A stretch of 64,000 nt of DNA from Aquarana catesbeiana (GCF_042186555.1 NC_133327.1:51720065-51784064), one strand, 5' to 3'. Shown: positions 34,098 through 44,692, counted from the first letter of the stretch. Notes: generated by a model not told the origin, from the sequence alone. A program made the numbers and translations.

Positions 34098-35385
34098 TTA
34101 GATTCTCCCTAAAACATCAATGATGTTCTTCATTTTGTTTTGAACATCATTGATGTTTCGCTTTATGTTTTCGAAACCTCGATTACACCCCATTATCTCC
34201 CCAATGAGGATCTGGGCACTTTTACTGGTGAAATGACATTCCTCTTCCACAACATCCCAATCACCTACAAAAAAAAAAACACCATGTATTATAAATATGC
34301 AGGCATCCATCTCTTACCTGAAGCTGTGGTCGCAGACACTCACCTGTTGTGGTGACAATTTCTACGTCTCCCTCCTCCTGCTCTGGTTGGGTTTGGGGGA
34401 TTTCCCCTTTCTTCCTGACGTGGGGGGTCTCTGGTCTCCTCTGATGAGTGGTGTCCTCCGAGTCTTTTCTCCCCTATGTGAACAAAAATAGGTATACTTA
34501 ACACACAGATATTTGATGGCAGAAATAGGAATATGAAACATTGCTTGGAAGTGGGGTACAATAGTCTGTTTTGGCAGAGTTCCAAGCTGAAGAACTTTTT
34601 TTGTCCTTTGTAAAGCTTGAATACTTACCTGTTTTGTGCAAGCTTCACAGATGGAGACACCCCGATATTATTCAATGGAGCATCTGTGTGGGCCCCCTAA
34701 TAAAAACGGTGTTCTGGTGCTCCAGCGTCTAGATTTGTAAACAGCTGCTGAGTGTCCTCTCCTTACACAGAATCTAGTTTGCATTTCATTCTAGTTACAA
34801 ACCCATCTAGACAACAAACTTTTTTTTAATAGAAGTAGGCCAGAAAAATGGTATTGAACTGCATCTGGCCAAAACATTGTATTTTAATGGCCGAACGAAC
34901 AATGTTTCCTACGAACGATTAATGTGCCCATGAACATGAAAGTTGCCATTTTAAACTGTATAACAGTAAACAAAAGCACATGTAGCAGCACGAACGTAAT
35001 AAAAAGAAAGAATAGGAACACAGGACAACTACTTACTTTTTTGCAGCACTCTCCTGATCCTTCTATACTGATCGTGCTCCCTTAATTTGAGGTCCGACCA
35101 CCGTTTCTTCAGTTGATCCTTGGATCGCCGTACCCCAAAATTCCTGTGCAGACTCTTCACAACTTTAGCCATGATCTTAGCCTTTCTTACATTTGGGTTT
35201 GGGTAAGGTCCATGCTTCCAGTCATAGCCGGCCCTCTTCAATATGTCCACCATCTCCACCATCTCTACAAAGGCCATATTTGATGCCTTAAATCTTCTCC
35301 TCCGGGATCGTGACGTTTCTGGCTCTGGGCTTTCCTCCTCCTCCTCGTTGCTGGAATTATCATGCACCTGTTGTCTCTCTGCCAT
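34098..35385 (-). pseudogene. Harbinger Myb/SANT-like protein gene, three exons, one frameshift
   Basis: Partner protein that in Harbinger elements binds the transposon ends and helps bring the transposase to the nucleus. Exon 1 (35385-35037) starts MAERQQVHDN in a good Kozak context. It has an acidic stretch then a Myb/SANT-like domain with FVEMVEMVDILKRAGYD and RSKDQLKKRWSDLKLREHDQY. It ends at a GTAAGT donor. Exon 2 (34473-34344) follows a TTCACATAG acceptor and ends at GTGAGT. Exon 3 (34264-34098) follows a T-rich TTTGTAG acceptor and encodes a coiled-coil-like tail, NIKRNINDVQNKMKNIIDVLGRI. Splice phases agree (349, 130 and 167 nt). The sum is one base too many for an open frame. The surplus lies in exon 2 near the GAAGAAAGGGG tract, where the upstream frame reads on into a stop while a shifted frame gives VEIVTTTG and continues into exon 3. 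Either a frameshifted copy or a sequencing error. Confidence 0.7.
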
Positions 35386-35660
35386 GTGCTCTCCCCCACT
35401 GCACCGAAAGAGAAGGGGTGGGGAATAGACTAGAAAGAACGTCAGGGGCGGGCAGAGTTTCATGCATGCGCAGTGTATATAAAGCGTGCGTCGTACGTAC
35501 GATCTGTGAGGAAGGAGTATCGGAAGCGCCAATCGTGATAACGAAGGTACCATTTTAACTTGGGCCTATACTGCTTATAGATTGAGGCCTATATTAGGAC
35601 ACGATTAGGAGAGTTTAGCCTGACATTAGGGTTTATCTTGTGTTGTGTCTTGCAGAGAAA
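35386..35660. promoter_or_regulatory. Divergent promoter between the Myb-like and MADF genes
   Basis: About 275 bp between the two start codons. Contains GCATGCGCAGTG at 35465-35475, an NRF1-like motif, directly followed by TATATAAAG at 35476-35484 pointing toward the MADF gene. A TTGTGTCTTGCAG acceptor at 35643-35655 precedes the MADF ATG, so its first exon is probably non-coding. The minus-strand gene has no equally clear TATA of its own. Confidence 0.5.
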
Positions 35661-36835
35661 ATGGATCTAGTCAATGATCATGACTTTATGCCAATATTCA
35701 TTGATATGTTCAGGGAGCTGCCCTGTTTGTGGCAGGTAAACCACCCTGATTATAAGAATCAAACAAAGAGGAAGGCAGCGTTGGATCAATTGGTGGAATT
35801 TGTGAAGCCGGTGATCCCCACGGCAGACATTCCCTATTTGAAGGCCCTAATTGGTGGCATGAGGAGCACTTATCTTAGGGAGCACAAGAAGGTCCAGGAT
35901 TTCCAGAGATCAGGAGCTGCAGCAGATGACATTTATGTCCCCAGGCTGTGGTACTATGACAGACTGCATTTTCTGTCAGGCCATACTTAACCCATGCCAG
36001 CACTCTCCAGTCTTCCTTCCACACTCCCCCCCCCCCAGCTGAGGCTTCAGACGCCCAACCTGGGCCTTCCAGGCAGCAACATGTGGAGGAGCCCAGGTAT
36101 AGCATTCTTCTAAATATTTCTGGTTGTCAAATTAATGATGTTAAATATATGTTAGTTTTGATAACTAATTTCTGATTTCACAAAGTGTTTTACATATCAA
36201 TAGACAGTAGTGGCCACAAATGATTGTGACAAGAATGAAAAATGCTGGGGTCAGAATGATAGTCTTTTCTATTTATTGACATTGAATTTGCAACAGTCAT
36301 GAGCTGAAAATTGTGTGTGATTGATGAACAAAAAACTAAAACGATGTCCCTTTTTCATACACAGGAAAGTCTCAGCCAGGAGGTGGCGGGGGTAAGTGGC
36401 AGCCAGGAGGTGGTGGGGTAAGTGGCAGCCAGGAGGTGGCGGGGTAAGTGGCAGCCAGGAGGTGGCCGGGCCCAGTAGCCTGCCCGATACCCAGGTCCCT
36501 CCCCTCCGCCTTCCACAAAAAAGTGTCAGGAAGAGGAGTAGCCTAGAGGAGGCAGCAATTGGCCTATTTTGGAAGGCTACTACAGCCCTCAGAACCCCCC
36601 ACAGTCTTCAAGAGGACTTTGCCTATATTACAGCCTGCAACGCCTAATATGTGAGTATCTCATCTTACAAGCCCTAAATAAGGGTTTGAGGGGCCAACTC
36701 ACAAGCCAAAGCCATGTTTGTAAATTCAACCCTGGTCCTCCTCCTCCAGTTCCTCCTCCTCCTCCACCTGCTGCCACACCTCCAACACCAGAGCCACAGC
36801 CTGGAAGTAAGCGTCTAAGGAAGACAAGAGAGTGA
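35661..36835 (+). pseudogene. Harbinger MADF-domain protein gene, decayed
   Basis: A MADF (Myb/SANT-like in Adf-1) DNA-binding protein, an accessory gene of vertebrate Harbinger elements. The exon from 35656 encodes the domain: FIDMFRELPCLWQVNHPDYKNQTKR, LKALIGGMRSTYLREHKKVQ and YVPRLWYYDRLHFL, read in pieces. A TAA at 35988-35990 cuts the frame. The next part (EASDAQPGPSRQQHVEEP) sits in another frame after a run of twelve C near 36026-36037. A donor (CAG/GTATAG) ends the exon at 36096, and an ACACAG acceptor starts the last exon at 36365. That exon begins with a 30-bp tandem repeat and ends with PGSKRLRKTRE at 36835 after one more frame change near 36640. Not functional as read. Confidence 0.65.
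36365..36475 (+). repeat. Four-copy minisatellite in the last MADF exon
   Basis: GGCAGCCAGGAGGTGGCGGG followed by GTAAGT repeats with about 28-30 bp spacing. Each unit encodes a GSQEV-type pentamer in one frame and also creates repeated GGTAAGTGG strings that look like splice donors. Confidence 0.7.
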
Positions 36836-37856
36836 TGGCCTGGGTTCAGTCTGGTCTAGCAAAAGATGTAGGCTGTTGTACTACCACAGCCTGGGGACAT
36901 AGATGTCATCTGCTGCTGTTCCTGATCTCTTGTAGTCCTGGACAGAATTGTGCTCACTATTATAAGGACTCCTCAGGCCACCAATTTTGACTGTAAAATT
37001 ATTGATGTGTGCCCTGGGGTACAAAGGCTTCGCTAAGTTCACCAGTTTATCCAGCGTTGCCTTCCTCCTTATTTTGTTATGACCCAGAATAAATGGCTAT
37101 TTATTTTTTACAAATACTTGCCTATGTGTTTTACTTCAAAAAGGTCAGTATGTTTGTGAGTAGGCAGGTACATTTCAAAAATACAATATCAAATTAACAA
37201 GGGACACCAACACCTACCAATCTCCTTGAGATTCTAAGATCCAATATAATAATGGTGTTGTGGTAACTTAAAACACAAAACCCACAAAAATAATTATGGA
37301 GATCACCAAAAAAAAAAACAAAAACAGGAGATCTTGATTAAAAAAAAAAACAACAAATGATCAAAAATATAAAAACATAAAACCCCCCCAAAAAATTGGT
37401 AGATCTGACTAATACAAATATTATATTCATGAAATCACGAGAAATAATAAAGAAAGAAGTTTGTGAGAACTCTGTGTGAATATAAGCAGCAAAACAACTT
37501 CATTCTTCTAGCATTATAAAGAAGAAGAGAGTGCGCTGCATTCAACAATTTCAAACATTGCAGCGTGACGAAAGTGCTATATCCATTATGAAGGCTAATT
37601 TTACCAGACCGAGCAGTTCCGTCTCAGAATTTATTTAAGCATGCGTGGCACTTTGTGCGTCGGAATTGTCCACACACGGTCGGAATTTACACAAACGGAT
37701 TTTGTTGTCAGAAAATTTTATAGCCAGCTCTCAAACTTTGTGTGTCGGAAATTCCGATGGAAAAAGTCTGATGGAGCTCACACACGGTCGGAATTTCCGA
37801 CAAAAAGCTCCGATCGCACATTTTCCGTCGGAAAGTCCGACCGTGTGTACAGGGAA
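36836..37856. other. Harbinger 3' non-coding region and right end
   Basis: An AATAAA at about 37089 could end the MADF transcript. A-rich spacer follows. From about 37640 CACACGGTCGGAATTT and CGTCGGAAAGTCCGACCG blocks repeat in both orientations up to the terminus, matching the composition of the left end. Probably transposase or Myb-protein binding sites. Confidence 0.5.
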
Positions 37857-37859
37857 TAA

Positions 37860-38282
37860 CAGTTTTTGCAAGGCATTCAGTATAAGAAAAATAGCTTGCA
37901 GAGGCATATTTTGCTCTGTACCCTTCTATATTGGGCATCTGCTGTGTAGCACTGTCTGAGCCACTTTCCTGTGAAAGGAGGACAACCAAGTTATGGCTAT
38001 GAATCATGAAAGCAGATGGCATAATTAATGATATGTAATGATATGTAATGATATGAAATGTACACCTCTGTATTAACCACGCCCATCTTCCATATAATGA
38101 TTGGTTAATGATAACTTATATAAATTGTATACCTGCCCAGAATTAAATCAGATAGCTTGGAACATAACCTCTGCATCATCTCTTTTTGTGTTCACCAAGA
38201 AGCTATCTCCTCAGACCTGAGAGGGTCTTGTGAGTGTGGTAATTGCTGTAATTATACCTAGCTGGTCTTGTCAGGTATACAT
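37860..38282. other. No feature recognised
   Basis: Spacer between Harbinger and the CR1 3' end, with a short ATGATATGTA tandem near 38025-38055. No gene. Confidence 0.4.
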
Positions 38283-39815
38283 AATTACATAGTTACATAG
38301 TTACATAGTAGGTGAGGTTGAAAAAAGACACAAGTCCATCAAGTCCAACCTATGTGTGTGATTATGTGTCAGTATTACATTGTATATCCCTGTATGTTGC
38401 GGTCATTCAGGTGATTATCTAATAGTTTCTTGAAGCAATCAATGCTCCCCGCTGAGACCACTGCCTGTGGAAGGGAATTCCACATCCTTGCCGCTCTTAC
38501 AGTAAAGAACCCTCTACGTAGTTTAAGGTTAAACCTCTTTTCTTCTAATTGTAATGAGTGGCCACGAATCTTATTAAACTCTCTTCTGCAAAAAAGTTTT
38601 ATCCCTATTTTGGGGTCACCAGTACAGTATTTGTAAATTGAAATCATACCGCCATTCAAGCGTCTCTTCTCCAGAGAGAATAAGTTCAGTGCTTGCAACC
38701 TTTCCTCATAACTAAGATCCTCCAGACCCTTTATTAGCTTTGTTGCCCTTCTTTGTACTCGCTCCATTTCCAGTACATCCTTCCTGAGGATTGGTGCCCA
38801 GAACTGGACAGCATACTCCAGGTGCGGCCGGACCAGAACCTTGTAGAGTGGGAGAATTATCGTTTTATCTCTTGCGTTGATCCCCCTTTTAATGCATGCC
38901 AATATTCTGTTTGCTTTATTAGCAGCAGCTTGGCATTGCATGCCATTGCTGAGCCTATCATCTATTAGGACCCCCAGGTCCTTTTCCATCCTAGATTCCC
39001 CCAGAGGTTCTCCCCCCAGTGTATAGATTGCATTCATATTTTTGCCACCCAAATGCATTATTTTACATTTTTCTACATTGAACCTCATTTGCCATGTAGT
39101 CGCCCACCCCATTAATTTGTTCAGGTCTTTTTGCAAGGTTTCCACATCCTGCGGAGAAGTTATTGCCCTGCTTAGCTTAGTATCGTCTGCAAATACAGAG
39201 ATTGAACTGTTTATCCCATCCTCCAGGTCATTTATAAACAAATTAAATAGGATTGGTCCCAGCACAGAAACCTGGGGAACCCCACTACCCACCCCTGACC
39301 ATTCTGAGTACTCCTCATTTATCACCACCCTCTGAACTCGCCCTTGTAGCCAGTTTTCAATCCATGTACTCACCCTATGGTCCATGCCAATGGACCTTAT
39401 TTTGTACAGTAAACATTTATGGGGAACTGTGTCAAATGCTTTTGCAAAATCCAGATACACCACGTCTACGGGCCTTCCTTTATCTAGATGGCAACTCACC
39501 TCCTCATAGAAGGTTAATAGATTGGTTTGGCAAGAACGATTCTTCATGAATCCATGCTGATTACTGCTAATGATATCGTTCTTATTACTAAAATCTTGTA
39601 TATAGTCCCTTATCATCCCCTCCAAGAGTTTACATACTATTGATGTTAGGCTAACTGGTCTGTAATTCCCAGGGATGTATTTTGGGCCCTTTTTAAATAT
39701 TGGTGCTACATTGGCTTTTCTCCAATCAGCTGGTACCATTCCAGTCAGTAGACTGTCTGTCCCTAAGTACCCTCGGATGCAAGCCATCTGGTCCCGGTGA
39801 TTTATTAATGTTAAG
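38283..39815 (-). pseudogene. CR1 LINE ORF2, reverse transcriptase part (3' half of a split element)
   Basis: Encodes the CR1 reverse transcriptase from just before the palm to the C-terminus. Visible: ANVAPIFKKG, PGNYRPVSL, SVFADDTKL (the catalytic FADD box, near 39190), EKCKIMHLGG and the conserved tail LEKRRLNGGMISIYKY. The frame is open over most of this half. Near 39770-39795 a PGPDGLHPRVLR-type block lies in a different frame, with a short loss after it, so the protein is interrupted there. The 3' end carries repeated TATGTAAC 8-mers (38283-38310, minus strand), a CR1 signature. The element is split at 39815/47466 by hAT A. Confidence 0.8.
39808..39815. repeat. 8-bp target duplication of hAT A, left copy
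   Basis: ATGTTAAG, identical to 47466-47473. Lies inside the CR1 reading region. Confidence 0.85.
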
Positions 39816-40839
39816 TAGGGATGAGCCGAACACCCCCCGGTTCGGTTCGCACCAGAACCTGCGAACGGACCGAAAGTTCGCACGAACGTTAGAACCCCAT
39901 TGACGTCTATGGGACTCGAACGTTCGAAATCAAAAGTGCTCATTTTAAAGGCTAATTTGCATGGTATTGTCCTAAAAAGGGTTTGGGGACCCGGGTCCTA
40001 CCCCAGGGGACATGTATCAATGCAAAAAAAACTTTTAAAAACGGCCGTTTTTTCGGGAGCAGTGATTTTAATGATGCTTAAAGTAAAAAAAAAAAAAGTG
40101 AAATATTCCTTTAAATATCGTACCTGAGGGGTGTCTATAGTATGCCTGTAAAGTGACGCGTGTTTCCCGTGTTTAGAACAGTCCCTGCACCAAATGTCAT
40201 TTTTAAAGGAAAAAATCTCATTTAAAACTGCTTGCGGGTTTAATGTAATGTCGGGTCCTGGCAATATGGATGAAAATCAGTGAGACAAACGGCATGGGTA
40301 CCCCCCAGTCCATTACCAGGCCCTTTGGGTCTTGTATGGATATTAAGGGGAACCCTGCACCCAAATTAAAATAAGGAAAGGTGTGGGGCCACCAGGCCCT
40401 ATATACTCTGAACAGTATACAGGCTGTAGGTTTGTTGTTAAGTAGAATCTCTTTGTAATTTTGAACGGGTACATTTTTAACGTGTTTAGCTCCAGCCAAA
40501 AAATCTTTTTTAAGCTTTTTGGAAAACATAGGGAAGGGTTATCACCCCTGTGACATTTGTTTTGCTGTCTTTCCTCCTCTTCAGAAGATTTCACCTCACT
40601 TTTTGTCCCAATGGATTGGAAAGCATCAGTGGAAAGGAGAAATGTTTTTCCCATATTAACTCTTACAGGAGAGAATTTCCCTTCCTAGGGGTAGATTTAT
40701 TCTCACTTCCTGTTGTCTCCTTCCGTTTGCAAGTAGGAGTTGTTTGTAAGTTAGTTGTTTGAAAGTAGGGTCCTGCCCTATATACTCAGCAGAAATTTGG
40801 GCCTTAGGTGTTGCTGTGGCCACAACACTGTAAGCCCTC

Positions 40840-41215
40840 ACAGGGCTCTGCTGTGAAATATTAGATCAAGAATTGTAATTACATGCCCCTGTTGAACAGG
40901 AGCTAAAAAATTAGGCCTTAGGCACTGGTGCTGGTGCCACAACAATGCAACCCCTCACAGACACTCTAGTTGGAATGCAGGAACGAGCCCTGCTGCAAAG
41001 TATTGCATCAAAAATTGTAATTACACGCCCCTGTTAAACAAGGGCTGAAAAATTGGGCCTTAGGCACTGGTGCTGGTGCCACAACACTGCAACCCCTCAC
41101 AGACACTCTAGTTGGAATGCAGGAACGAGCCCTACTGCAAAGTATTACATCAAAAATCGTAATTACACGCCCCTGTTAAACAGGGGCTGAAAAATTGTGC
41201 CTTAGGCACTGGTGG
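40840..41215. repeat. Subterminal ~130-bp direct repeats of hAT A
   Basis: Three successive units of about 120-135 bp containing CACAACACTGCAACCCCTCACAG, a TTGTAATTACA(C/T)GCCCCTGTT block and AAATTGGGCCTTAGGCACTGG. They lie between the transposase stop and the 3' arm. Equivalent units occur in hAT C at 60840-61700. Repeated subterminal motifs in hAT elements commonly serve as transposase binding sites. Confidence 0.75.
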
Positions 41216-41348
41216 TGGCACCCAGAACCAAAAATGTTCTTACAAGCTATCAGCGTGATGATTGAGGAGGAAGAGGATAATTACTCAGGGATAGTCACTC
41301 AGCATCAGCATAGGCAGTCTTTGAAGGGATCTGAGATTTCAAAAAAAA

Positions 41349-44300
41349 TTATTCGGTTACATCAGTATCAGGTGCTTGGTAGCTGGTGGTGATCCAAGAC
41401 TCATTCATTTTTATGAAGGTCAGTCGATCGACCGAGTCAGTGGACAGACGCACCCTGTGATCGGTTACCACGCCTCCAGCAGCACTGAATGTGCGTTCCG
41501 AAAGAACGCTGGATGCAGGACAGGCCAGTAGCTCAATTGCATACTGTGCAAGCTCTGGCCAGTGATCCATCCTCAAGACCCAGTAACCCAGAGGATTTTC
41601 GGTGGGAAAGGTGTCCAAGTCTGATCTTGCCCCTAGGTATTCCTGCACCATGTAAAACAGACGCTGGCGATGGTTGCTGGAACCGATCATACCTTGGGGC
41701 TGCGGACCAAAAAATTGTCTGAACGCATCGGTCAGACGGCCACCTTCTCCACCGCTCCTTCTTTGACTGACCGAAGCCTCAGCAACACGTTGTCCAGAAA
41801 CAGGAGTTTGTAACCTCCCAGTCTCTGGGAACGCGTTGCACAGACCTTTCTGCAAGGCCTCCCGAAGATGTTTCATCCTCTGCTCCCTCTGCGATGGCAA
41901 GATAAGGTCCGCAACCTTACCCTTGTAACGTGGATCAAGGAGGGTTGCCAGCCAGTATTGGTCCTTCTCCTTGATACCACGAATACGAGGATCCTTACGC
42001 AGGCTTTGCAGGATCAGGGAGGCCATGCAGCGTAGGTTTGCTGAGGCATTCGGTCCGGAGTCCTCTGGGTCACTAAGGACGACATGATCCGCAGCCACCT
42101 CCTCCCAGCCACGTACAAGTCCATGTGTTTCTTGGGACTGATCCCTTAAAGACTGCTGCTGATGCTGAGTGCCAGGCTCCACCTCCATACTGACACAATC
42201 TTCCTCCTCCTCCTCCTCCTCTTCCTCCTCGTCCTCTTCCTGTGTGATCGGCGGGCCCGCAGGAACACTGTCTGGATAAAGGGGGCCTTGAGAGCTAAGG
42301 AAGTCCTCCTCTTCCTGCCTCTGTTCTGCCTCAAGTGCCCTGTCCATTATTCCACGCAGCGTGTGCTCCAACAGGTGGACAAGGGGGACAGTGTCACTGA
42401 TGCATGCACTGTCACTGCTCACCATCCTTGTGGCCTCCTCAAATGGTGACAGGACAGTGCATGCATCCCTGATCATGGCCCACTGGCGTGGGGAAAAAAA
42501 ACCAAGCTCCCCTGACCCTGTCCTGGTGCCATAGTCGCACAGGTACTCATTGATGGCCCTCTGCTGCGTGTGCAGCCGCTGCAGCATGGCCAACGTTGAG
42601 TTCCACCTGGTGGGCATGTCACAGATTAGGCGGTTCTTGGGCAGGTTAAACTCCTTTTGGAGGTCCGTCAGCCGAGCACTGGCATTATATGACCGGCGGA
42701 AATGCACACAGACTTTCCTGGCCTGCCTCAGGACATCCTGTAAGCCCGGGTACCTGCCCAAGAACCGCTGCACCACCAAGTTAAGGACGTGAGCCAAACA
42801 GGGCACATGGGTCATTTGTCCCTGTCGGAGGGCAGAGAGGAGGTTGGTGCCATTGTCGCAAACCACCATTCCTGCCTTAAGTTGGCGTGGCTTCAACCAC
42901 CTCTGAACCTGCCCCTGCAGAGCTGACAGAACCTCTGCCCCAGTGTGGCTCCTGTCCCCCAAGCACACCAGCTCAAGCACCGCATGGCATCTTTTGGCCT
43001 GCGTACTTGCGTAGCCCCTTGAACGACTACAGAGCACCGCTGGTTCCGAGGAAGAGGCCATGGAGGAAGAAGAAGAGGAGGGGGTGGAGGAGAGAGGTGT
43101 GTCACAATCATTAGCATTTTGGAGGCGTGGTGGCAGAACAACCTCCAACACTACTGCACCTTGTCCTGCATCCTTCCCAGCTGCCAGCAGAGTCACCCAA
43201 TGCGCCGTGAAACTTAGGTAACGTCCCTGTCTATGCCTGCTGGACCATGAGTCAGCGGTAATATGCACCTTACCGCTGACCGCCCTGTCCAGCGAGGCAT
43301 GGACATTGCCTTCCACATGCTGGTAGAGAGCCGGAATCGCCTTCCGTGAGAAAAAGTGGCGTTTGGGTACCTGCCACTGAGGAACCGCACATTCCACAAA
43401 CTCACGGAAGGGGGCAGAGTCTACCAACTGAAAAGGCAGCAGTTGAAGTGCTAGCAATTTTGCCAAGCTAGCATTCAACCGTTGGGCATGTGGATGGCTG
43501 GGAGCAAACTTCTTTCGGCGGTGCAGCAGCTGGGGCAGGGAAATTTGCCTGGTACAATCTGACGTCGGTGTACCAAAATCAGATTGCCCACAAGTACGTG
43601 GCTGTGACACACCTAATTCTACACCTTCATTCCTCTCAGTGCAGGTCTCAGAGAGGACTGAAGGTCTAGTGGGGTTGGAAATCTCAGCTGATGAGGAGCA
43701 AGCAGAGGTCCTATTTGTTCTTTGGTGTGGGTCTTTTAGATACGCTTGCCAATGAACTGCATGGCAGGTCAACATATGTCTGGTCAAGCATGTGGTACCC
43801 AAGCGGGAGATGTTTGGGCCACGCAAGATACGCTTGAGACATATGTTGCAAATAGCAGCGGTGCGATCTGATGCACTCGTCTCAAAAAAGGCCCACACCA
43901 AAGAACTTTTTGAATAACGCGCAGAGACTGCAGCGCCCTGCACATGTGGAGCTTTGGGGTGTGATGCAGTCAATGTGCTGCCCTTAGGCTGGCCCCTGGA
44001 GGGCATCCTGCCTCGTTGGTGATGTGCCGCCTCCTCCTCCTCTCTCCTATCAGGCACCCACGTTGAGTCAGTGACCTCATCATCCCCTCCCTCCTCATCA
44101 CTGGAGCAAACCTGGCAGTATGCTGCAGCAGGGGGAGCATGACTGCCAGATTGCTGTCCTTCTTGGGCACCCCGTCTGTCCGTGCTCGTGTTACTGCCTT
44201 CATCGAGCTCAGTATCATCATCAGAGCCTTCCAAACGCTGGGCATCCTCCTGGAGCATGTACCCAACACTGTGGTCAAACAGTTCGAGGGACTCCTCAGG

Positions 44301-44639
44301 AGGACATGGTGGGGCTAGGGAAGGAGTCACTGATGACATTGAGCCGAGGGAAGAGGCCGCTGCTTTGCCAGACAAAGTACCCTGGGCATGGGTGAGAGAG
44401 GATGAGGAGGATGAGGACGGCTTGGTCATCCACTCGACCAAGTCTTCCGCATGTTGCGGCTCAACATGGCCAGCTGCCGAAAAAAAGGCCAAGCGTGTCC
44501 CATGGCCACGTGCTGATGAGGATGCACCGTCTCCACGACCAGCACTAGACACAGAGCCTGCTTGCCCTCTCTTATTGGCTTGTGACTGTCTGCCTCTCCT
44601 TCTTGGCCTTCCAGACATACTAATGGCCTGTAGCTGCAC
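41349..44639 (-). CDS. hAT transposase with BED zinc finger, 1096 codons, uninterrupted
   Basis: Catalyses hAT cut-and-paste transposition. The N-terminus is basic (GRPRRRGRQSQANKR), then Ser-rich and acidic. A BED-type finger lies at about 245-295 (SSLVWAFFE, CNICLKRI, TRHMLTCH). The RNase H-like core has HITADSWSSR at about 460, MVVCDNGTNLLSAL at about 590, with the hAT insertion domain between core segments, and a run of about ten Glu near residue 800. The C-terminal dimerisation domain (hATC) has LLACPASSVLSERTFSAAGG at about 1040 and RVRLSTDSVDRLTFIKMN. MSGRP, seven residues after the first Met (44618), is the start in hAT C too and is the likelier initiator. The protein is longer than many hAT transposases because of low-complexity inserts. 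A domesticated ZBED gene is argued against by the flanking ends and target duplication. Confidence 0.93.
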   Translation of the reverse strand: MQLQAISMSGRPRRRGRQSQANKRGQAGSVSSAGRGDGASSSARGHGTRLAFFSAAGHVEPQHAEDLVEWMTKPSSSSSSSLTHAQGTLSGKAAASSLGSMSSVTPSLAPPCPPEESLELFDHSVGYMLQEDAQRLEGSDDDTELDEGSNTSTDRRGAQEGQQSGSHAPPAAAYCQVCSSDEEGGDDEVTDSTWVPDRREEEEAAHHQRGRMPSRGQPKGSTLTASHPKAPHVQGAAVSARYSKSSLVWAFFETSASDRTAAICNICLKRILRGPNISRLGTTCLTRHMLTCHAVHWQAYLKDPHQRTNRTSACSSSAEISNPTRPSVLSETCTERNEGVELGVSQPRTCGQSDFGTPTSDCTRQISLPQLLHRRKKFAPSHPHAQRLNASLAKLLALQLLPFQLVDSAPFREFVECAVPQWQVPKRHFFSRKAIPALYQHVEGNVHASLDRAVSGKVHITADSWSSRHRQGRYLSFTAHWVTLLAAGKDAGQGAVVLEVVLPPRLQNANDCDTPLSSTPSSSSSSMASSSEPAVLCSRSRGYASTQAKRCHAVLELVCLGDRSHTGAEVLSALQGQVQRWLKPRQLKAGMVVCDNGTNLLSALRQGQMTHVPCLAHVLNLVVQRFLGRYPGLQDVLRQARKVCVHFRRSYNASARLTDLQKEFNLPKNRLICDMPTRWNSTLAMLQRLHTQQRAINEYLCDYGTRTGSGELGFFSPRQWAMIRDACTVLSPFEEATRMVSSDSACISDTVPLVHLLEHTLRGIMDRALEAEQRQEEEDFLSSQGPLYPDSVPAGPPITQEEDEEEEEEEEEEDCVSMEVEPGTQHQQQSLRDQSQETHGLVRGWEEVAADHVVLSDPEDSGPNASANLRCMASLILQSLRKDPRIRGIKEKDQYWLATLLDPRYKGKVADLILPSQREQRMKHLREALQKGLCNAFPETGRLQTPVSGQRVAEASVSQRRSGGEGGRLTDAFRQFFGPQPQGMIGSSNHRQRLFYMVQEYLGARSDLDTFPTENPLGYWVLRMDHWPELAQYAIELLACPASSVLSERTFSAAGGVVTDHRVRLSTDSVDRLTFIKMNESWITTSYQAPDTDVTE

Positions 44640-44645
44640 TAAGCT

Positions 44646-44648
<3 letters not shown>

Positions 44649-44692
<44 letters not shown>
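44649..44692. repeat. TA dinucleotide microsatellite in hAT A
   Basis: About 21 TA units 10-50 bp upstream of the transposase start. hAT B and the left part of hAT C carry comparable TA runs between promoter and coding region. Confidence 0.9.

Larger units (their letters stand above)
21911..37856 (+). mobile_element. PIF/Harbinger transposon, about 16 kb, interrupted by piggyBac
   Basis: Left end TGCCATGTACACAC at 21911, preceded by TAA (21908-21910). Right end, on the minus strand, TTCCCTGTACACAC ending at 37856, followed by TAA (37857-37859). A 3-bp TAA duplication and a TCGGA(C/A)TTTCCGAC-type subterminal motif at both ends fit Harbinger. Inside are a HARBI1-like transposase (+), a Myb/SANT protein (-) and a MADF protein (+), the gene set expected of such elements. 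An 8.6 kb TTAA-flanked piggyBac region splits the transposase from the other two genes. Without it the element is about 7.4 kb. That both halves belong to one insertion is an inference from gene content and matching ends. Confidence 0.6.

Noticed and set aside
34098..36835. Host Myb/SANT and MADF transcription factor genes
   Set aside because: They sit with a Harbinger transposase between matching ends, and both carry disabling changes, so they are read as transposon accessory genes.
41349..44639. A host ZBED-type domesticated gene
   Set aside because: The frame is enclosed by matching terminal repeats and an exact 8-bp target duplication, and interrupts a LINE, so it is a transposon gene.
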